From positions 2,870,325 to 2,934,324 of the forward strand of contig OZ244906.1 of NCBI GenBank assembly GCA_965221655.1: a stretch of DNA of 64,000 nt. Reading direction: 5' to 3'. The notes beneath the pieces are model-generated. The model was not told where the DNA came from. It made no database searches and was given only the letters and a program-made list of their open reading frames with translations. Positions 43,438 through 52,374 of this stretch are shown one piece after another. A program made the translations under genes and the position numbers. Each line of letters starts with the position of its first letter. Position 1 is the first letter of the stretch. Origin of the DNA: Bin107 sp965221655 (GTDB taxonomy: Bacteria; UBA8248).

Positions 43438-44325
43438 CTAGACGAGATTTTCTTGAAAAAAGCGGATCGTGCGCTCCCATGCGAGTTCGGCGGCGGCTCT
43501 GTCGTAGCGCGGCGTGGTGTCGTTGTGAAAGCCGTGGTTGGCCTTAGGGTAGAAATGCGCGGTGTATTGCTTGCCGTGCTTCTTGAGGGCGGCTTCGTAG
43601 GCGGGCCAGCCCTTGTTGATGCGCGCGTCGAATTCAGCGAAGTGCAGCAGCAGGGGCGCCTTGATGCGGGCGACTTCTTCTTCCGTTTTGGGCTGACGGC
43701 CGTAGAAGGGGACGGACGCGGCGAGGTCGGGCTTGCGCACGGCCATCGCGTTCGAGACGCCGCCCCCGTAGCAGAAGCCGACCACGCCGACCTTACCGTT
43801 CGCGTTCGCGTCGGCCCGCAGGCGGTCGAAGGCGGCAAAGAAATCTTCAAGCAGCTTCGCCTTGTCGAGTTTGCGCTGCATGACCCTGCCGTCGGAGTCG
43901 TTGCCGGGGTATCCGCCCAGCGGCGTGAGGCCGTCGGGAGCCAGGGCGGTGAAGCCGGCCACGGCCACGCGCCGGGCAACGTCGGCAACGTAGGGGTTGA
44001 GCCCTCTGTTCTCGTGTACGACCACCACGCCGCCGCGCTTTCCACCACCCGCGGGGCGAACGAGATAGGCCTTGATGGAGCCGTGGCCCCGGGGCGAGGG
44101 GTAGGTCGTCCACTCCGCCTTGATGCGCTTGTCGCCTTCGTCCACCTGCCTGGCGAGGGCGTAGTCTGGCGAGAGCATATCGAGGAGGGCGGTGGCGGTG
44201 AGGCCGCCGGCGGCGAACTTCGCCGCCTTGTCGAGAAACTCCCTGCGATCGATGACGCCGTGCACGTATTCGTCGAACAGATCCAGCAGTTCCTGGTCGA
44301 AATCGCTCGCTTTCATGCGTTCCAT
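43438..44325 (-). CDS. Dienelactone-hydrolase-family protein with Tat-like N-terminus
   Basis: A 295-residue alpha/beta hydrolase. The nucleophile is cysteine in GFCYGGG, the Asp is in HFAEFDARI and the His in ANHGFHND, the dienelactone hydrolase triad. The N-terminal region carries IDRREFLDKAAKFAAGGLTATALLD, a twin-arginine-like RRxFL followed by a hydrophobic stretch, so export by Tat or membrane anchoring is likely. The GGGAGG site favours the first ATG (44325). Substrate is not clear; many family members act on esters and lactones other than dienelactone. Confidence 0.9.
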   Translation of the reverse strand: MERMKASDFDQELLDLFDEYVHGVIDRREFLDKAAKFAAGGLTATALLDMLSPDYALARQVDEGDKRIKAEWTTYPSPRGHGSIKAYLVRPAGGGKRGGVVVVHENRGLNPYVADVARRVAVAGFTALAPDGLTPLGGYPGNDSDGRVMQRKLDKAKLLEDFFAAFDRLRADANANGKVGVVGFCYGGGVSNAMAVRKPDLAASVPFYGRQPKTEEEVARIKAPLLLHFAEFDARINKGWPAYEAALKKHGKQYTAHFYPKANHGFHNDTTPRYDRAAAELAWERTIRFFQENLV

Positions 44326-44393
44326 CGCTCGCCTCCCGTGTCGGTGAAATGGACGAAACTGCTCTGCCCCGGACGAACGGGGCGCAGGCCGAA

Positions 44394-44399
44394 ATTATA
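44394..44399 (-). promoter_or_regulatory. -10 box upstream of the dienelactone hydrolase gene
   Basis: On the minus strand this reads TATAAT exactly, about 70 bases before the start codon. No good -35 is found at 16-18 bases. A small hairpin (GCCCCG/CGGGGC, about 44366-44383) lies in the resulting leader. Confidence 0.35.
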
Positions 44400-44449
44400 C
44401 CGCGTCCAGGGTAAAGCGAGAGCGGTTTTCTGGTGGAAAACGGGCGGTT

Positions 44450-45604
44450 TTACGCCTCGCGCGTGAGCTTCTCGCGCAGCCAACGGAACGACGCGGGCGC
44501 CCATTCGGCAAAATGTTTGAACGCGCAGTGCCCGTCGTCGGGGTAGATGCGCGCCTCCTTGCCCGTCACGGGGCCGTGCTCGAGCATGTAGTAGACGTTG
44601 CCGATGGGGGCGAGGTGATCCTGTTTGCCGTTGATCATCAAGACGGGACAGACGATTTTCTCCACCAGGCCGAGTTCCGCGAGCGACCACTGTGCGAAGA
44701 GCGCCTCTTCTTTCTCGACGCTCGTTTCGGGAAAGGAGGAGCCGTCTCCCGGTGCGCCGAAGACGTACGCCGCGCGCTTGTTGCGGTTGGCGACGTAGTT
44801 TTCCATCTCCTCGGGCGTGAGGCGATAGCCGAAGTGATGGCCCGCGCTCGCCACCGCCGCCCCCACTTTGTCGGGGCACGTGCCCGCGAGCAGCATGACT
44901 GAGTGGCCGCCCCGGCTGATGCCGAACGCCCCGATGCGCCTCGCGTCCACCTCGGGGCGGGCGGCGAGATAGTCCAGAGCTGCCTCCCAGGCGACGACCG
45001 AGCGCGGCTCGTAGGGAAAGGGGTTCTCGCCCGTGCCGGGTCCGTCCATCACCAGCGTGGCGAGACCTTCTTCCATCGCCATCTCGCCTGCCCAGCCGCG
45101 GTCTTCCTTGAACATGTCTCCGCCGCACATGACGAGGACGGCGGGTGCAGGATTCTCGGTACTCGCTGCCGCAGGGGCGCGAAAGTGCGCGGTAATGCGT
45201 TTTGCCTCGCACGCCACCTCCACGACTTCGAGTGGCGGGTCGAGATACGCGCACGCCCTGAGGTAGGCGCGGATGCACGCCCGATCGGCCTCCTGCTTGC
45301 GGGGGGTGAGTGCGCGGGGAAAACGCGCGATGCTGTAGTAGGTCTTCGCCAGCAGAAATTTTTCGCGCGCCGAGTGGGTCTCGCCCCGGGCGGCAAAGGC
45401 CTCTGCCTCGCGTTCGTGGCGCTCCGCAATTCCGCTCCACAGGGGCACCCACACGTCGTCGGTCGTGCCTTGGAGAGAGGCCACGGCGCGCTCTAACTCT
45501 TCTAAGTCGTCGACCATGTGGAGCCAGCGGCGGTAAAAGCCGCCGTGTTCGACGACAAAGGGGTCTTCGTTGGGAGCGAAAGGCAGGCCTGCGAGGTCGT
45601 TCAT
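44450..45604 (-). CDS. Alpha/beta hydrolase (DUF1100/FrsA-like)
   Basis: A 384-residue hydrolase. A helical N-terminal ~130 residues precede a standard alpha/beta core with oxyanion region VLVMCGGDMFKEDRG, nucleophile elbow GAFGISRGGHSV, an acid in VLMINGKQDHLAP and histidine in YPDDGHCAFKHF. The lid-plus-core form recalls 2,6-dihydroxypseudooxynicotine hydrolase and FrsA-type enzymes that cut C-C or ester bonds. It is 27 bases downstream of a PPC-domain gene in a minus-strand run. Confidence 0.88.
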   Translation of the reverse strand: MNDLAGLPFAPNEDPFVVEHGGFYRRWLHMVDDLEELERAVASLQGTTDDVWVPLWSGIAERHEREAEAFAARGETHSAREKFLLAKTYYSIARFPRALTPRKQEADRACIRAYLRACAYLDPPLEVVEVACEAKRITAHFRAPAAASTENPAPAVLVMCGGDMFKEDRGWAGEMAMEEGLATLVMDGPGTGENPFPYEPRSVVAWEAALDYLAARPEVDARRIGAFGISRGGHSVMLLAGTCPDKVGAAVASAGHHFGYRLTPEEMENYVANRNKRAAYVFGAPGDGSSFPETSVEKEEALFAQWSLAELGLVEKIVCPVLMINGKQDHLAPIGNVYYMLEHGPVTGKEARIYPDDGHCAFKHFAEWAPASFRWLREKLTREA

Positions 45605-45631
45605 GGTTTGCCGTGTCCGGTGCGGGCGTCG

Positions 45632-46063
45632 TCAGGCGTCGAGGTGTTCGTATATTTCGACGACCATACCACCCTTGACGATGCCGTCGCTCAGATGGCC
45701 CGCCAGCACTTTTTCAGGCTCGCCCGGTCCTCCGCTGATGGCCATGTGGACATGGACGTAGGGCTGGGGCTCGCTCCATTCCACGCCCTCGCCAAGGGCG
45801 AGAGGTGGCTCTTCGGGCCACGTGATGTTCCCGAGAGCCACCAATTCACGCCAGCCCTGGAAGTGCAGACGGTCTACGTCGTATCCGTTCATGCTCTTGA
45901 AGCCGGAGATCATGTCCGTCTCCGAGAGCGCGCCGATGAGGAACACCGAACCCGCGCGGACGTCGTGCTCCTTCACCACGCGGGTCAGGTTGGCGTAGAA
46001 GTTGTCGCCCGCCTCGAGCGTGACGCGAAAGATGCGGCCCAGCCTTCTTTGTTCTACCTTCAT
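45632..46063 (-). CDS. PPC/DUF296-domain protein
   Basis: A 143-residue single-domain protein of the plants-and-prokaryotes-conserved (PPC) fold. RIFRVTLEAGDNFYANLTRVVKEHDVRAGSVFLIGALSETDM is the family's start, and YVHVHMAISGGPGEPEKVLAGHLSDGIVKGGMVVEI gives the histidines that bind metal in some members. Bacterial single-domain PPC proteins are poorly characterised. AAGGAGG precedes the ATG at 46063. Confidence 0.88.
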   Translation of the reverse strand: MKVEQRRLGRIFRVTLEAGDNFYANLTRVVKEHDVRAGSVFLIGALSETDMISGFKSMNGYDVDRLHFQGWRELVALGNITWPEEPPLALGEGVEWSEPQPYVHVHMAISGGPGEPEKVLAGHLSDGIVKGGMVVEIYEHLDA

Positions 46064-46097
46064 TTGCGCCTCCTTGTGGAATCGGGCAGCGGCGACT

Positions 46098-46964
46098 TCA
46101 GTCCCGGCCCCGGGCGACGACTTCGTCGTAGAGACGCTCCAGCCCCTCACGGAAGGTGTCCTTCCTCTGCTGGAGCCAGTATGCGCCGAGCGAGTCGTCG
46201 GCGTGGAAGTACGCGAGAAACTGGGGGTCCTCGGTGGCTTCGGTCTTCGGTTTGCCTGCCCCGACGACCCCGACCATAATCTCCATCATCCCGCTCAGGC
46301 GGTCTTTCAGCTCCGTCGCCACCTCTTTGCCGCATATCTCGCCGTGGCCGGGGACAATGGTCTCGACGTTGAGGGTCTCCACCCAGGCGAGAGCTTCTAT
46401 CCACTCGGCGACGCAAGCGTCGCGCATCCCCGCCGAGGGGCCGTTGATGACCACGTCGCCCGCGAAGAGCACCCCTTCCTCGGGCACGAGAACCGAGGTG
46501 CACGCGGGAGAGTGCCCGCCTTTTCGGTGAATTTCGAAAGTAAGCGGCGGCAGATGCAGGGTGAGGTTGTCCTCGAAGCAAAAACGCGGCAGCGGCACGG
46601 CGGCAGTCTCGATTTCCACGGCTTCGGCGACGTGGCCCCGATCCCGCAGTGTTTTTACGAAAATTTCCTTGGAAAAGGCGTTGTCGCCCTTTGCGATTTC
46701 CTCGTAGACGTACTGGGGAGCGATGATCTCCACGTCGCCTTCGATGAACGAGGAGCCCGTGGTGTGGTCGCCGTGGTAGTCGGTGGCGATGAGGTAGCGC
46801 ACTCCCAGCGGGCTCAAAGAAGCGACTTCGGACTGCCACCTGCGCGAATCGGTGGGCCGCACCGGACAGTCGAGGAGAACGACGCCGTTATCGGTGACGG
46901 CCGCGCCCACGTTCGCCCAGTCAAAGGCGGTTTCTGCGTAGAGGTGCTCGGAGAGACGACGCAT
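46098..46964 (-). CDS. Metallo-beta-lactamase-fold hydrolase, altered first ligand (DxHxDH)
   Basis: A 288-residue MBL-fold protein. The fold's motif reads ATDYHGDHTTG, with Asp in place of the first metal-binding His. Later ligands appear normal: KGGHSPACTSV, LFAGDVV and VPGHGEICG. A related protein with Glu at the same position is encoded at 52375. The ATG at 46964 begins the recognisable domain; a longer in-frame start exists. It is divergent from another MBL-fold gene across 125 bases. Confidence 0.85.
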   Translation of the reverse strand: MRRLSEHLYAETAFDWANVGAAVTDNGVVLLDCPVRPTDSRRWQSEVASLSPLGVRYLIATDYHGDHTTGSSFIEGDVEIIAPQYVYEEIAKGDNAFSKEIFVKTLRDRGHVAEAVEIETAAVPLPRFCFEDNLTLHLPPLTFEIHRKGGHSPACTSVLVPEEGVLFAGDVVINGPSAGMRDACVAEWIEALAWVETLNVETIVPGHGEICGKEVATELKDRLSGMMEIMVGVVGAGKPKTEATEDPQFLAYFHADDSLGAYWLQQRKDTFREGLERLYDEVVARGRD

Positions 46965-47089
46965 ACGGCGCCCTTTCTTTTCGGTACGATGTGCGCGAGA
47001 ATATATAAAACGGCGAAAGCAAGCATACTCTCCCGCAACCCGCCTCCGCAAGAGGCGGCGCATCCGCTTCGGCGAAGGAGGAAGCCGGC

Positions 47090-47905
47090 GTGGAACTCAT
47101 ACTCCTGGGTGTGGGCGCGCCACCGCCGACTCCCCAGAAGAGCGGTCCGTGCAACGCCATCGCCAAGGGCGGGAAACTCTATCTGGTCGACGCCGCCCGC
47201 CACGCGGCGACCCGCATTGTCGAGTCGGGTTTTCGCGTCCGCGACGTCGATCATCTCTTCTTCACGCATTTTCATTCCGATCACTACACGGGCTTCGGCG
47301 AATTTTTTCTCTCGCGGTGGATACTGGGGGCCGCGACGCCTCTCGAGGTCTACGGCCCCTCGCCCGTTCGGGAGATCGTCGAGCGCATGCTCGCTTACTA
47401 CGCTTACGACGTCGATTTGCGGGTGGAGGAGGGAAAACCGCGCGACGGCGCCGAAATTACGACGTCCGTACTCGCGCCCGGCGATGCGCTTGAGGTGGAC
47501 GGAATCGCCGTCCGTGTCGAGAGGGGGACGCGCCATGGCAACGTGGAGGACATTCTCTCCTACTCGTTCGAGTCTGAGGGCAGAAGAATCGTCATCGCGA
47601 GCGACGGCAGCCCCACGGAGAAGCTGGTGCCGTTTGCACGGGGTGCGGACATTCTGGTGATGCATCCCTGCCTGCCGGAGTTGATCAACGAGAATTTTGG
47701 CGGGTTTCGAGGTACGGCGCAGATTGTGGCGGCCCACCACGCCACGGCGGAGGAGTTGGGAAGAACGGCCACTGCGGCCGGTGTCGGGATGCTCGTTTTC
47801 TCCCACGTCGTTCCTCCGCTCGCACCGAATGAAAGGGTACGCGAAGCGATAGCCCCGTATTTCGACGGCCCCATCGTGGCGGGTGAGGATTTGATGCGGC
47901 TTTGA
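47090..47905 (+). CDS. MBL-fold hydrolase, RNase Z/arylsulfatase-like
   Basis: A 271-residue MBL-fold enzyme with the intact ligand motif THFHSDHYTG, an RNase Z-like start (MELILLGVGAPPPTPQKSGPCNAI), VIASDGSPTEKLV and a late HATAEELGRTATAAGVGMLVFSHVVPP. This group includes AtsA-type arylsulfatases and other phosphoesterase or lactonase-like enzymes, not true tRNA processing RNase Z. The start is GTG with GAAGGAGGAAG upstream. It precedes the duplicated solute-binding protein genes. Confidence 0.88.
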   Translation: MELILLGVGAPPPTPQKSGPCNAIAKGGKLYLVDAARHAATRIVESGFRVRDVDHLFFTHFHSDHYTGFGEFFLSRWILGAATPLEVYGPSPVREIVERMLAYYAYDVDLRVEEGKPRDGAEITTSVLAPGDALEVDGIAVRVERGTRHGNVEDILSYSFESEGRRIVIASDGSPTEKLVPFARGADILVMHPCLPELINENFGGFRGTAQIVAAHHATAEELGRTATAAGVGMLVFSHVVPPLAPNERVREAIAPYFDGPIVAGEDLMRL

Positions 47906-48039
47906 ATCGTCCCGGCAGGCAGAATTTCGTACTGACGCAATGCCGGGAGCGTGTGGTGACAATGGAAATACGCAGTGCAACCGAAGGTGAACGCTATTGA
48001 CGACGGTCGTGCATTTTCCCGTTTTCCGGAGGAGAGAAG

Positions 48040-49050
48040 ATGAGAAAAAGTTCGTGGCACCTGGGTATTGCTCTTGTTTTGGGCCTTGTGTTCGTCGGTT
48101 CGGCGGCGACCGACGCCCTGGCAGCCAAGTTCCGCATCGGGATGCACCGCCAGACGTTCGGCTCCTTCACGGCGGTGGCCATGGGGATGGGCTACTTCGA
48201 TGAGGAGTTCGGAAAGGGCAACTGGTCGGTCAAGGTTTTTCCGCAGGGCAAGCTCGTCATCGAGGCGTTGCTCTCGCGCAGCATCGACGTGGGCCACGGA
48301 GCCACGAGGCCCTACGTGGACGGCGTCGCCAAAAAAGCGGGTCTGACGATGATTGCCGCCAGCTCCTCGTGGTGCAAGGCAACTTCCATCTGGGTGCCGA
48401 TGGATTCGCCCGTCAAGACGGTGGCTGACCTCAGGGGCAAGACCATCGCCGAGAAGAAGGGAACCTCCACCCATTTCGTTCTGGACAACGGCATCCTGCC
48501 CGCATTCGGCATGAAGCCGCGCGACGTCAAGATCATGAACACCACCACGGCGGAGCGTCTGTCCGCTTTTCGGGCGGGGGTGGTCGACGGGATGGTCGGC
48601 GTCGCGCCTACGACGTTTCGACTGGCCGATATGAAGTGGGGCAGGCCCATAGTCGATTACTGCAAATACGACAATCCACCCGCGCTGATTTTCGTCGAAA
48701 TCGCCAACCCCAGGACGCTCAAGAGCAACCCCGAGGGCATGGTGAAATATCTGCGCGCCTATCTGAAATCCACCAACCTGTGGAAGAAAGACCCCAACAA
48801 GTTCGCCAGGGTCTACCACAAATGGCTGGTGGCGAAGGGTCGCAAGGTCGATTACTCGATGGCGAGACGCTCCATCGAGGTGGTGCGGCCGCTTTATAAA
48901 ATCACTCCCCGCATCGTCAACGCTCTCGCAGCGACGGCCAAGGTGCAGAAGGGCCGCGGCAAGATTCGCCGTCTGCCCGACTTCGCGGGCGGCGAGGGCA
49001 TCGAGAGGGGACCGCTCGATAAGGCACTGGCCAGCATGAAACTGAATTGA
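48040..49050 (+). CDS. NMT1/SsuA-like solute-binding protein, copy 1
   Basis: A 336-residue periplasmic binding protein with a cleavable signal (LGIALVLGLVFVGSAATDALA-AK). The layout FGSFTAVAMGMGYFDEEFGKGNW, LLSRSIDVGHGATRPYV and LRGKTIAEKKGTSTHFVLDN belongs to the NMT1/aliphatic-sulfonate/nitrate-type family. There is no permease or ATPase beside it, so it must serve a transporter encoded elsewhere. Copy 2 downstream differs at 29 of 336 residues by my hand alignment. TTTTCCGGAGGAGAG precedes the ATG. Confidence 0.9.
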   Translation: MRKSSWHLGIALVLGLVFVGSAATDALAAKFRIGMHRQTFGSFTAVAMGMGYFDEEFGKGNWSVKVFPQGKLVIEALLSRSIDVGHGATRPYVDGVAKKAGLTMIAASSSWCKATSIWVPMDSPVKTVADLRGKTIAEKKGTSTHFVLDNGILPAFGMKPRDVKIMNTTTAERLSAFRAGVVDGMVGVAPTTFRLADMKWGRPIVDYCKYDNPPALIFVEIANPRTLKSNPEGMVKYLRAYLKSTNLWKKDPNKFARVYHKWLVAKGRKVDYSMARRSIEVVRPLYKITPRIVNALAATAKVQKGRGKIRRLPDFAGGEGIERGPLDKALASMKLN

Positions 49051-49255
49051 CGCCCATTCGGGCGCCGCGGATGCTTTTTCTTATGCTTTAGAAGCTCTTT
49101 TGGCATGCTCGTCCGAGCAGGGCCGTGTTGCGGGCGGAATTTCGCGCTGATGCAATTGCCGGGGGGGATGTGGCATAATGACTTCATACTATGCAATGGA
49201 TTATGAACGTATGTGAGGGAGATACTGCATTTCCCCGTTTTCCGGAGGAGAGAGG

Positions 49256-50266
49256 ATGAGAAAAAGCTCGTGGCACCTGGGTATTGCTCTTGTTTTGGGC
49301 CTTGTGTTCGTCGGCTCGGCGGCGACCGACGCCCTGGCGGCCAAGTTCCGCATCGGGATGCATCGCCAGACGTTCGGCTCCTTCACGGCGGTGGCCATGG
49401 GGATGGGCTACTTCGATGAGGAGTTTGGAAAGGGCAACTGGTCGGTCAAGGTTTTTCCGCAGGGCAAGCTCGTCATTGAGGCGTTGCTCTCGCGCAGCCT
49501 CGACGTAGGCCATGGAGCCACGCGGCCCTACGTGGACGGCGTCGCCAAGAAGGCGGGTCTGACGATGATTTCCGTCAGCTCCTCGTGGTGTAAGTCCATC
49601 TCCGTTTGGGTGCCGATTGATTCCCCGGTCAAGACGATGGCCGACCTCAAGGGCAAGACCATCGCCGAGAAAAAGGGAACCTCCACCCACTTCGTTCTGG
49701 ACAATGGCATCCTGCCCGCGTTCGGCATGAAACCGCGCGATATCAAGATAATGAACACCACCACGGCGGAGCGTCTTTCCGCCTTCCGGGCAGGGGTGGT
49801 CTCCGCCATGGTCATCGGCGCGCCCACCTCGTTCCGCCTCACGGACGAGAAGTGGGGCAGGCCCATAGTCGATTACTGCAAGTACGACAATCCGCCTGCG
49901 ATGATTTTCATCGAACTCGCCAACCCCAGGACGCTCAAGAGCAACCCCGGGGGCATGGTGAAATATCTGCGCGCCTATCTGAAATCCGCCAACCTGTGGA
50001 AGAAAGACCCCGACAAATTCGCCCAGGTCTACCACAAATGGCTGGTGGCGAAGGGTCGCAAGGTCGATTATTCCATCGCCAGGCGCTCCATTGAGGTGGT
50101 GCGCCCGCTGTATAAAATCACTCCGCGCATCATCAACGCCCTGAACGCGACGGCCAAGGTGCAGAAGGGCCGGGGCAAGATTCGCCGTCTGCCCGACTTC
50201 GCGGGCGGCGAGGGCATCGAGAGGGGTCCGCTCGAGAAGGCGTTGGCCAGCATGAAAATGAACTAG
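49256..50266 (+). CDS. NMT1/SsuA-like solute-binding protein, copy 2
   Basis: The tandem copy of the preceding gene, same length (336), same signal peptide and the first 81 residues identical. Differences cluster at residues about 106-132 (e.g. SVSSSWCKSISVWVPID against AASSSWCKATSIWVPMD) and 183-198 (SAMVIGAPTSFRLTDEK against DGMVGVAPTTFRLADMK), regions that in this fold often line the ligand cleft. Different ligand preference is therefore plausible. A strong terminator follows. Confidence 0.9.
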   Translation: MRKSSWHLGIALVLGLVFVGSAATDALAAKFRIGMHRQTFGSFTAVAMGMGYFDEEFGKGNWSVKVFPQGKLVIEALLSRSLDVGHGATRPYVDGVAKKAGLTMISVSSSWCKSISVWVPIDSPVKTMADLKGKTIAEKKGTSTHFVLDNGILPAFGMKPRDIKIMNTTTAERLSAFRAGVVSAMVIGAPTSFRLTDEKWGRPIVDYCKYDNPPAMIFIELANPRTLKSNPGGMVKYLRAYLKSANLWKKDPDKFAQVYHKWLVAKGRKVDYSIARRSIEVVRPLYKITPRIINALNATAKVQKGRGKIRRLPDFAGGEGIERGPLEKALASMKMN

Positions 50267-50281
50267 CGCGCATCGATTGAT

Positions 50282-50334
50282 GCCAAGGGCTGCGGAGGGC
50301 TCTTTCGAGGTTCTCCGCAGCCCTTGGCGCTTTT
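50282..50334 (+). terminator. Long-stem terminator after the duplicated binding-protein genes
   Basis: A perfect 16-bp stem (50282-50297 with 50313-50328) closes a 15-base loop, followed by GC and TTTT (50331-50334). It ends the binding-protein transcript and lies before the enolase-superfamily start. Confidence 0.75.
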
Positions 50335-50363
50335 GGGCGCGGGATTCGGCGGGGTATGGCGGC

Positions 50364-51449
50364 GTGGTGGAGTTGCAGATCGAGAAGATAAAAGCGAAAT
50401 CGCTCAAGGTGCCCCTGGCGCGCGCCATAGGGAGCGCCAACAGCACGAAATCCGAACTCGACTATCTGCTAGTTTTTCTGCACACCGAAAACGGGCCGAC
50501 GGGCTGCGGCTTCGTGATGAGTCTGGGCGGGGAGACTTCCCGCGTGCTCGTCCACTACATAGAGAAAGAACTGGCCCCGCTGGCGGTGGGCCGCGACGCC
50601 CTCGCACCCGAGGCTCTCTGGCAGCGGCTGTGGGGGCCGAACAAGGCGCGGATGCGCGGCGGCCTGGGCGTGCAGGCTCTTTCTGCGATCGATACCGCCT
50701 GCTGGGACGCACTTGCCAAGGCGGCGGGCGCTCCGCTCCAATGTCTGCTGGGCGGATTCAGAAAAAAAGTTCCCGTTTACGGCAGTGGAGGTTGGCTCAC
50801 TTTCACCGACTCCGAGATGGTGGAGGAATGCCAAGGCTTCATGGAGCGGGGCATCGGCGCGTACAAGCTCAAGCTGGGAAGCCCGCGCGATGAGGAGCGC
50901 ATTCGCCTTTTGCGCGACGAGGCGGGGGAATCGCTCATTCTGTTCGCGGACGCGAATCAGAAGTACACCCCGCGCGAGGCACTCGAGGTGGCCGCCATGC
51001 TCGCCGCATACGACGTGAAATGGTTCGAGGAGCCCGTGCTCGCCGATTCCGTGGATGATCTGGCCGAGGTGGCCCAGAGCAGCCCGACGCCCATCGCGGC
51101 GGGAGAGAACGCCTACATGCGCTGGGGTTTTCGGGAGATTTGCGAGCGACGCGCGGCTTCGTTTCTCCAGCCGGACGTGGGTCGCTGCGGCGGCGTGACG
51201 GAGTTTCGCAAGGCGGCCCACCTGGCCGAGGCCTATAATCTTGCCCTGTGCAGCCATCTGCTCCAGGAGGTGTCGGTGGGTCTGGTCGCCGCGACGCCGA
51301 GCGGCTACATGGTGGAATACGTGGATATGCTGCCCCCCGACGTCCTTACGCGGGAGTTTCCCGTCGTCGGGGGTTGCATGGAAGTACCCGATACACCCGG
51401 CCACGGGGTGGAGTTTACCGAGGGGGCCATACGAACCTACGGCGCATGA
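50364..51449 (+). CDS. Enolase-superfamily enzyme (mandelate racemase/muconate lactonizing type)
   Basis: About 361 residues with the capping and barrel domains of the family. The K-x-K acid-base pair is in GAYKLKLG, metal ligands are in LFADANQKY, KWFEEPV and AAGENAY, and SHLLQEVS closes the site. Members abstract an alpha proton from a carboxylate: racemases, dehydratases, cycloisomerases. The GTG at 50364 is chosen because the longer frame runs into the upstream terminator. The next gene overlaps or nearly touches it. Confidence 0.88.
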   Translation: MVELQIEKIKAKSLKVPLARAIGSANSTKSELDYLLVFLHTENGPTGCGFVMSLGGETSRVLVHYIEKELAPLAVGRDALAPEALWQRLWGPNKARMRGGLGVQALSAIDTACWDALAKAAGAPLQCLLGGFRKKVPVYGSGGWLTFTDSEMVEECQGFMERGIGAYKLKLGSPRDEERIRLLRDEAGESLILFADANQKYTPREALEVAAMLAAYDVKWFEEPVLADSVDDLAEVAQSSPTPIAAGENAYMRWGFREICERRAASFLQPDVGRCGGVTEFRKAAHLAEAYNLALCSHLLQEVSVGLVAATPSGYMVEYVDMLPPDVLTREFPVVGGCMEVPDTPGHGVEFTEGAIRTYGA

Positions 51450-51460
51450 GGAGAGAAAAG

Positions 51461-52357
51461 TTGGGCAAGAAGATCGCGTTTCTGGGTCTGGGCAACATGG
51501 GAGGGGCGGTCGCCGCCAATCTGGTGAAGGCGGGCTTTGAGGTGCTGGGCTACGACCCGAGCCCCGCGGCGTGCAAGGCCGCGCGGGAGGCGGGCATGCC
51601 TGTGTTCGATTCTCCCGCCGAAGCGGCGCGCGGGGTGGACTACGTTTGTAGTTCGGTTCCCGCAGGAGAACACGTGCGCGAGGCCTATCTGGGCGAGAAG
51701 GGCGCGCTGCTCACCGCGCGGGAAGGGGCCGTTTGCTTTGATTTCTCGACCATCCTGCCCGAGGAGAGCATCGCCGTCGCACAGGAAGCGGAAAAGCGCG
51801 GCTTTCATTTTCTCGACACCCCGATCAGCGGAAACGCCCTCATCGCGCGCGACGCGAAAATCGGCCTGATGGTGGGGGGTGACAAGGAGGTGCTCGACGC
51901 CCACCGCGCGGTGCTCGACGCCGTGTGCGAACTGCTCGATTACTTCGGCCCCAACGGATCGGGGTTGCGCATGAAGCTCATCACCAACCAGCTCGTGGCG
52001 TGCCAATTGTGCGCCCTGGCCGAGGGCTTCGCCCTGGGGGTGAAATCGGGCCTGGACCCGGATCAGATGATGGAATACCTCTACGCGAGCACGGTCTTTC
52101 GCGTCATGCACACGCGCGGGCGCGGATTGCGGGATAAGGCATACGAACCCGCGAAGTTTGCCCTGTCCCTCATGCACAAGGATTTGGGGCTGATACGGCG
52201 CTTCGCCCGCGCGAACGGCGCACCCTTGCCGCTCACCGACGCGGTGGAGGAGGTCTACCAGGGAGCGATGGAGATGGGTCTCGGCGCGATGGACCAGGCC
52301 GTCATACGCGAATGGTTCGAGCGCGAGGCGGGGCTCGACGACCGGGGCGGGGTTTGA
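51461..52357 (+). CDS. 3-hydroxyisobutyrate-dehydrogenase-family NAD(P) oxidoreductase
   Basis: About 298 residues. The Rossmann start KIAFLGLGNMGGAVAANLVKAG, FLDTPISGNALIARD (substrate signature), and GSGLRMKLITNQLVACQLCALAEGFAL with the catalytic lysine identify the beta-hydroxyacid dehydrogenase family, which includes tartronate semialdehyde reductase. I favour the TTG at 51461 because GAGGAGAG lies before it; an ATG at 51446 overlapping the previous stop (ATGA) is nearly as likely. It probably acts on the product of the enolase-superfamily enzyme. Confidence 0.88.
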   Translation: MGKKIAFLGLGNMGGAVAANLVKAGFEVLGYDPSPAACKAAREAGMPVFDSPAEAARGVDYVCSSVPAGEHVREAYLGEKGALLTAREGAVCFDFSTILPEESIAVAQEAEKRGFHFLDTPISGNALIARDAKIGLMVGGDKEVLDAHRAVLDAVCELLDYFGPNGSGLRMKLITNQLVACQLCALAEGFALGVKSGLDPDQMMEYLYASTVFRVMHTRGRGLRDKAYEPAKFALSLMHKDLGLIRRFARANGAPLPLTDAVEEVYQGAMEMGLGAMDQAVIREWFEREAGLDDRGGV

Positions 52358-52374
52358 CACGGGAGGGCGGACGA

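Larger units (their letters stand above)
47914..50266 (+). repeat. Tandem direct duplication of about 1.2 kb (leader plus binding-protein gene)
   Basis: Two direct copies with a period of about 1216 bases. The similarity covers each whole gene and also about 120 bases of leader, beginning near 47914 and 49130 (GGCRGAATTTCG...TGA.GCAAT..GCCGGG in both), and including a shared CGTTTTCCGGAGGAGAG ribosome-site block. Confidence 0.85.

Noticed and set aside
50277..50363. Upstream in-frame start of the enolase-superfamily gene at 50277
   Set aside because: That start would place the first codons inside the strong terminator stem; the family's N-terminus begins at the later GTG.
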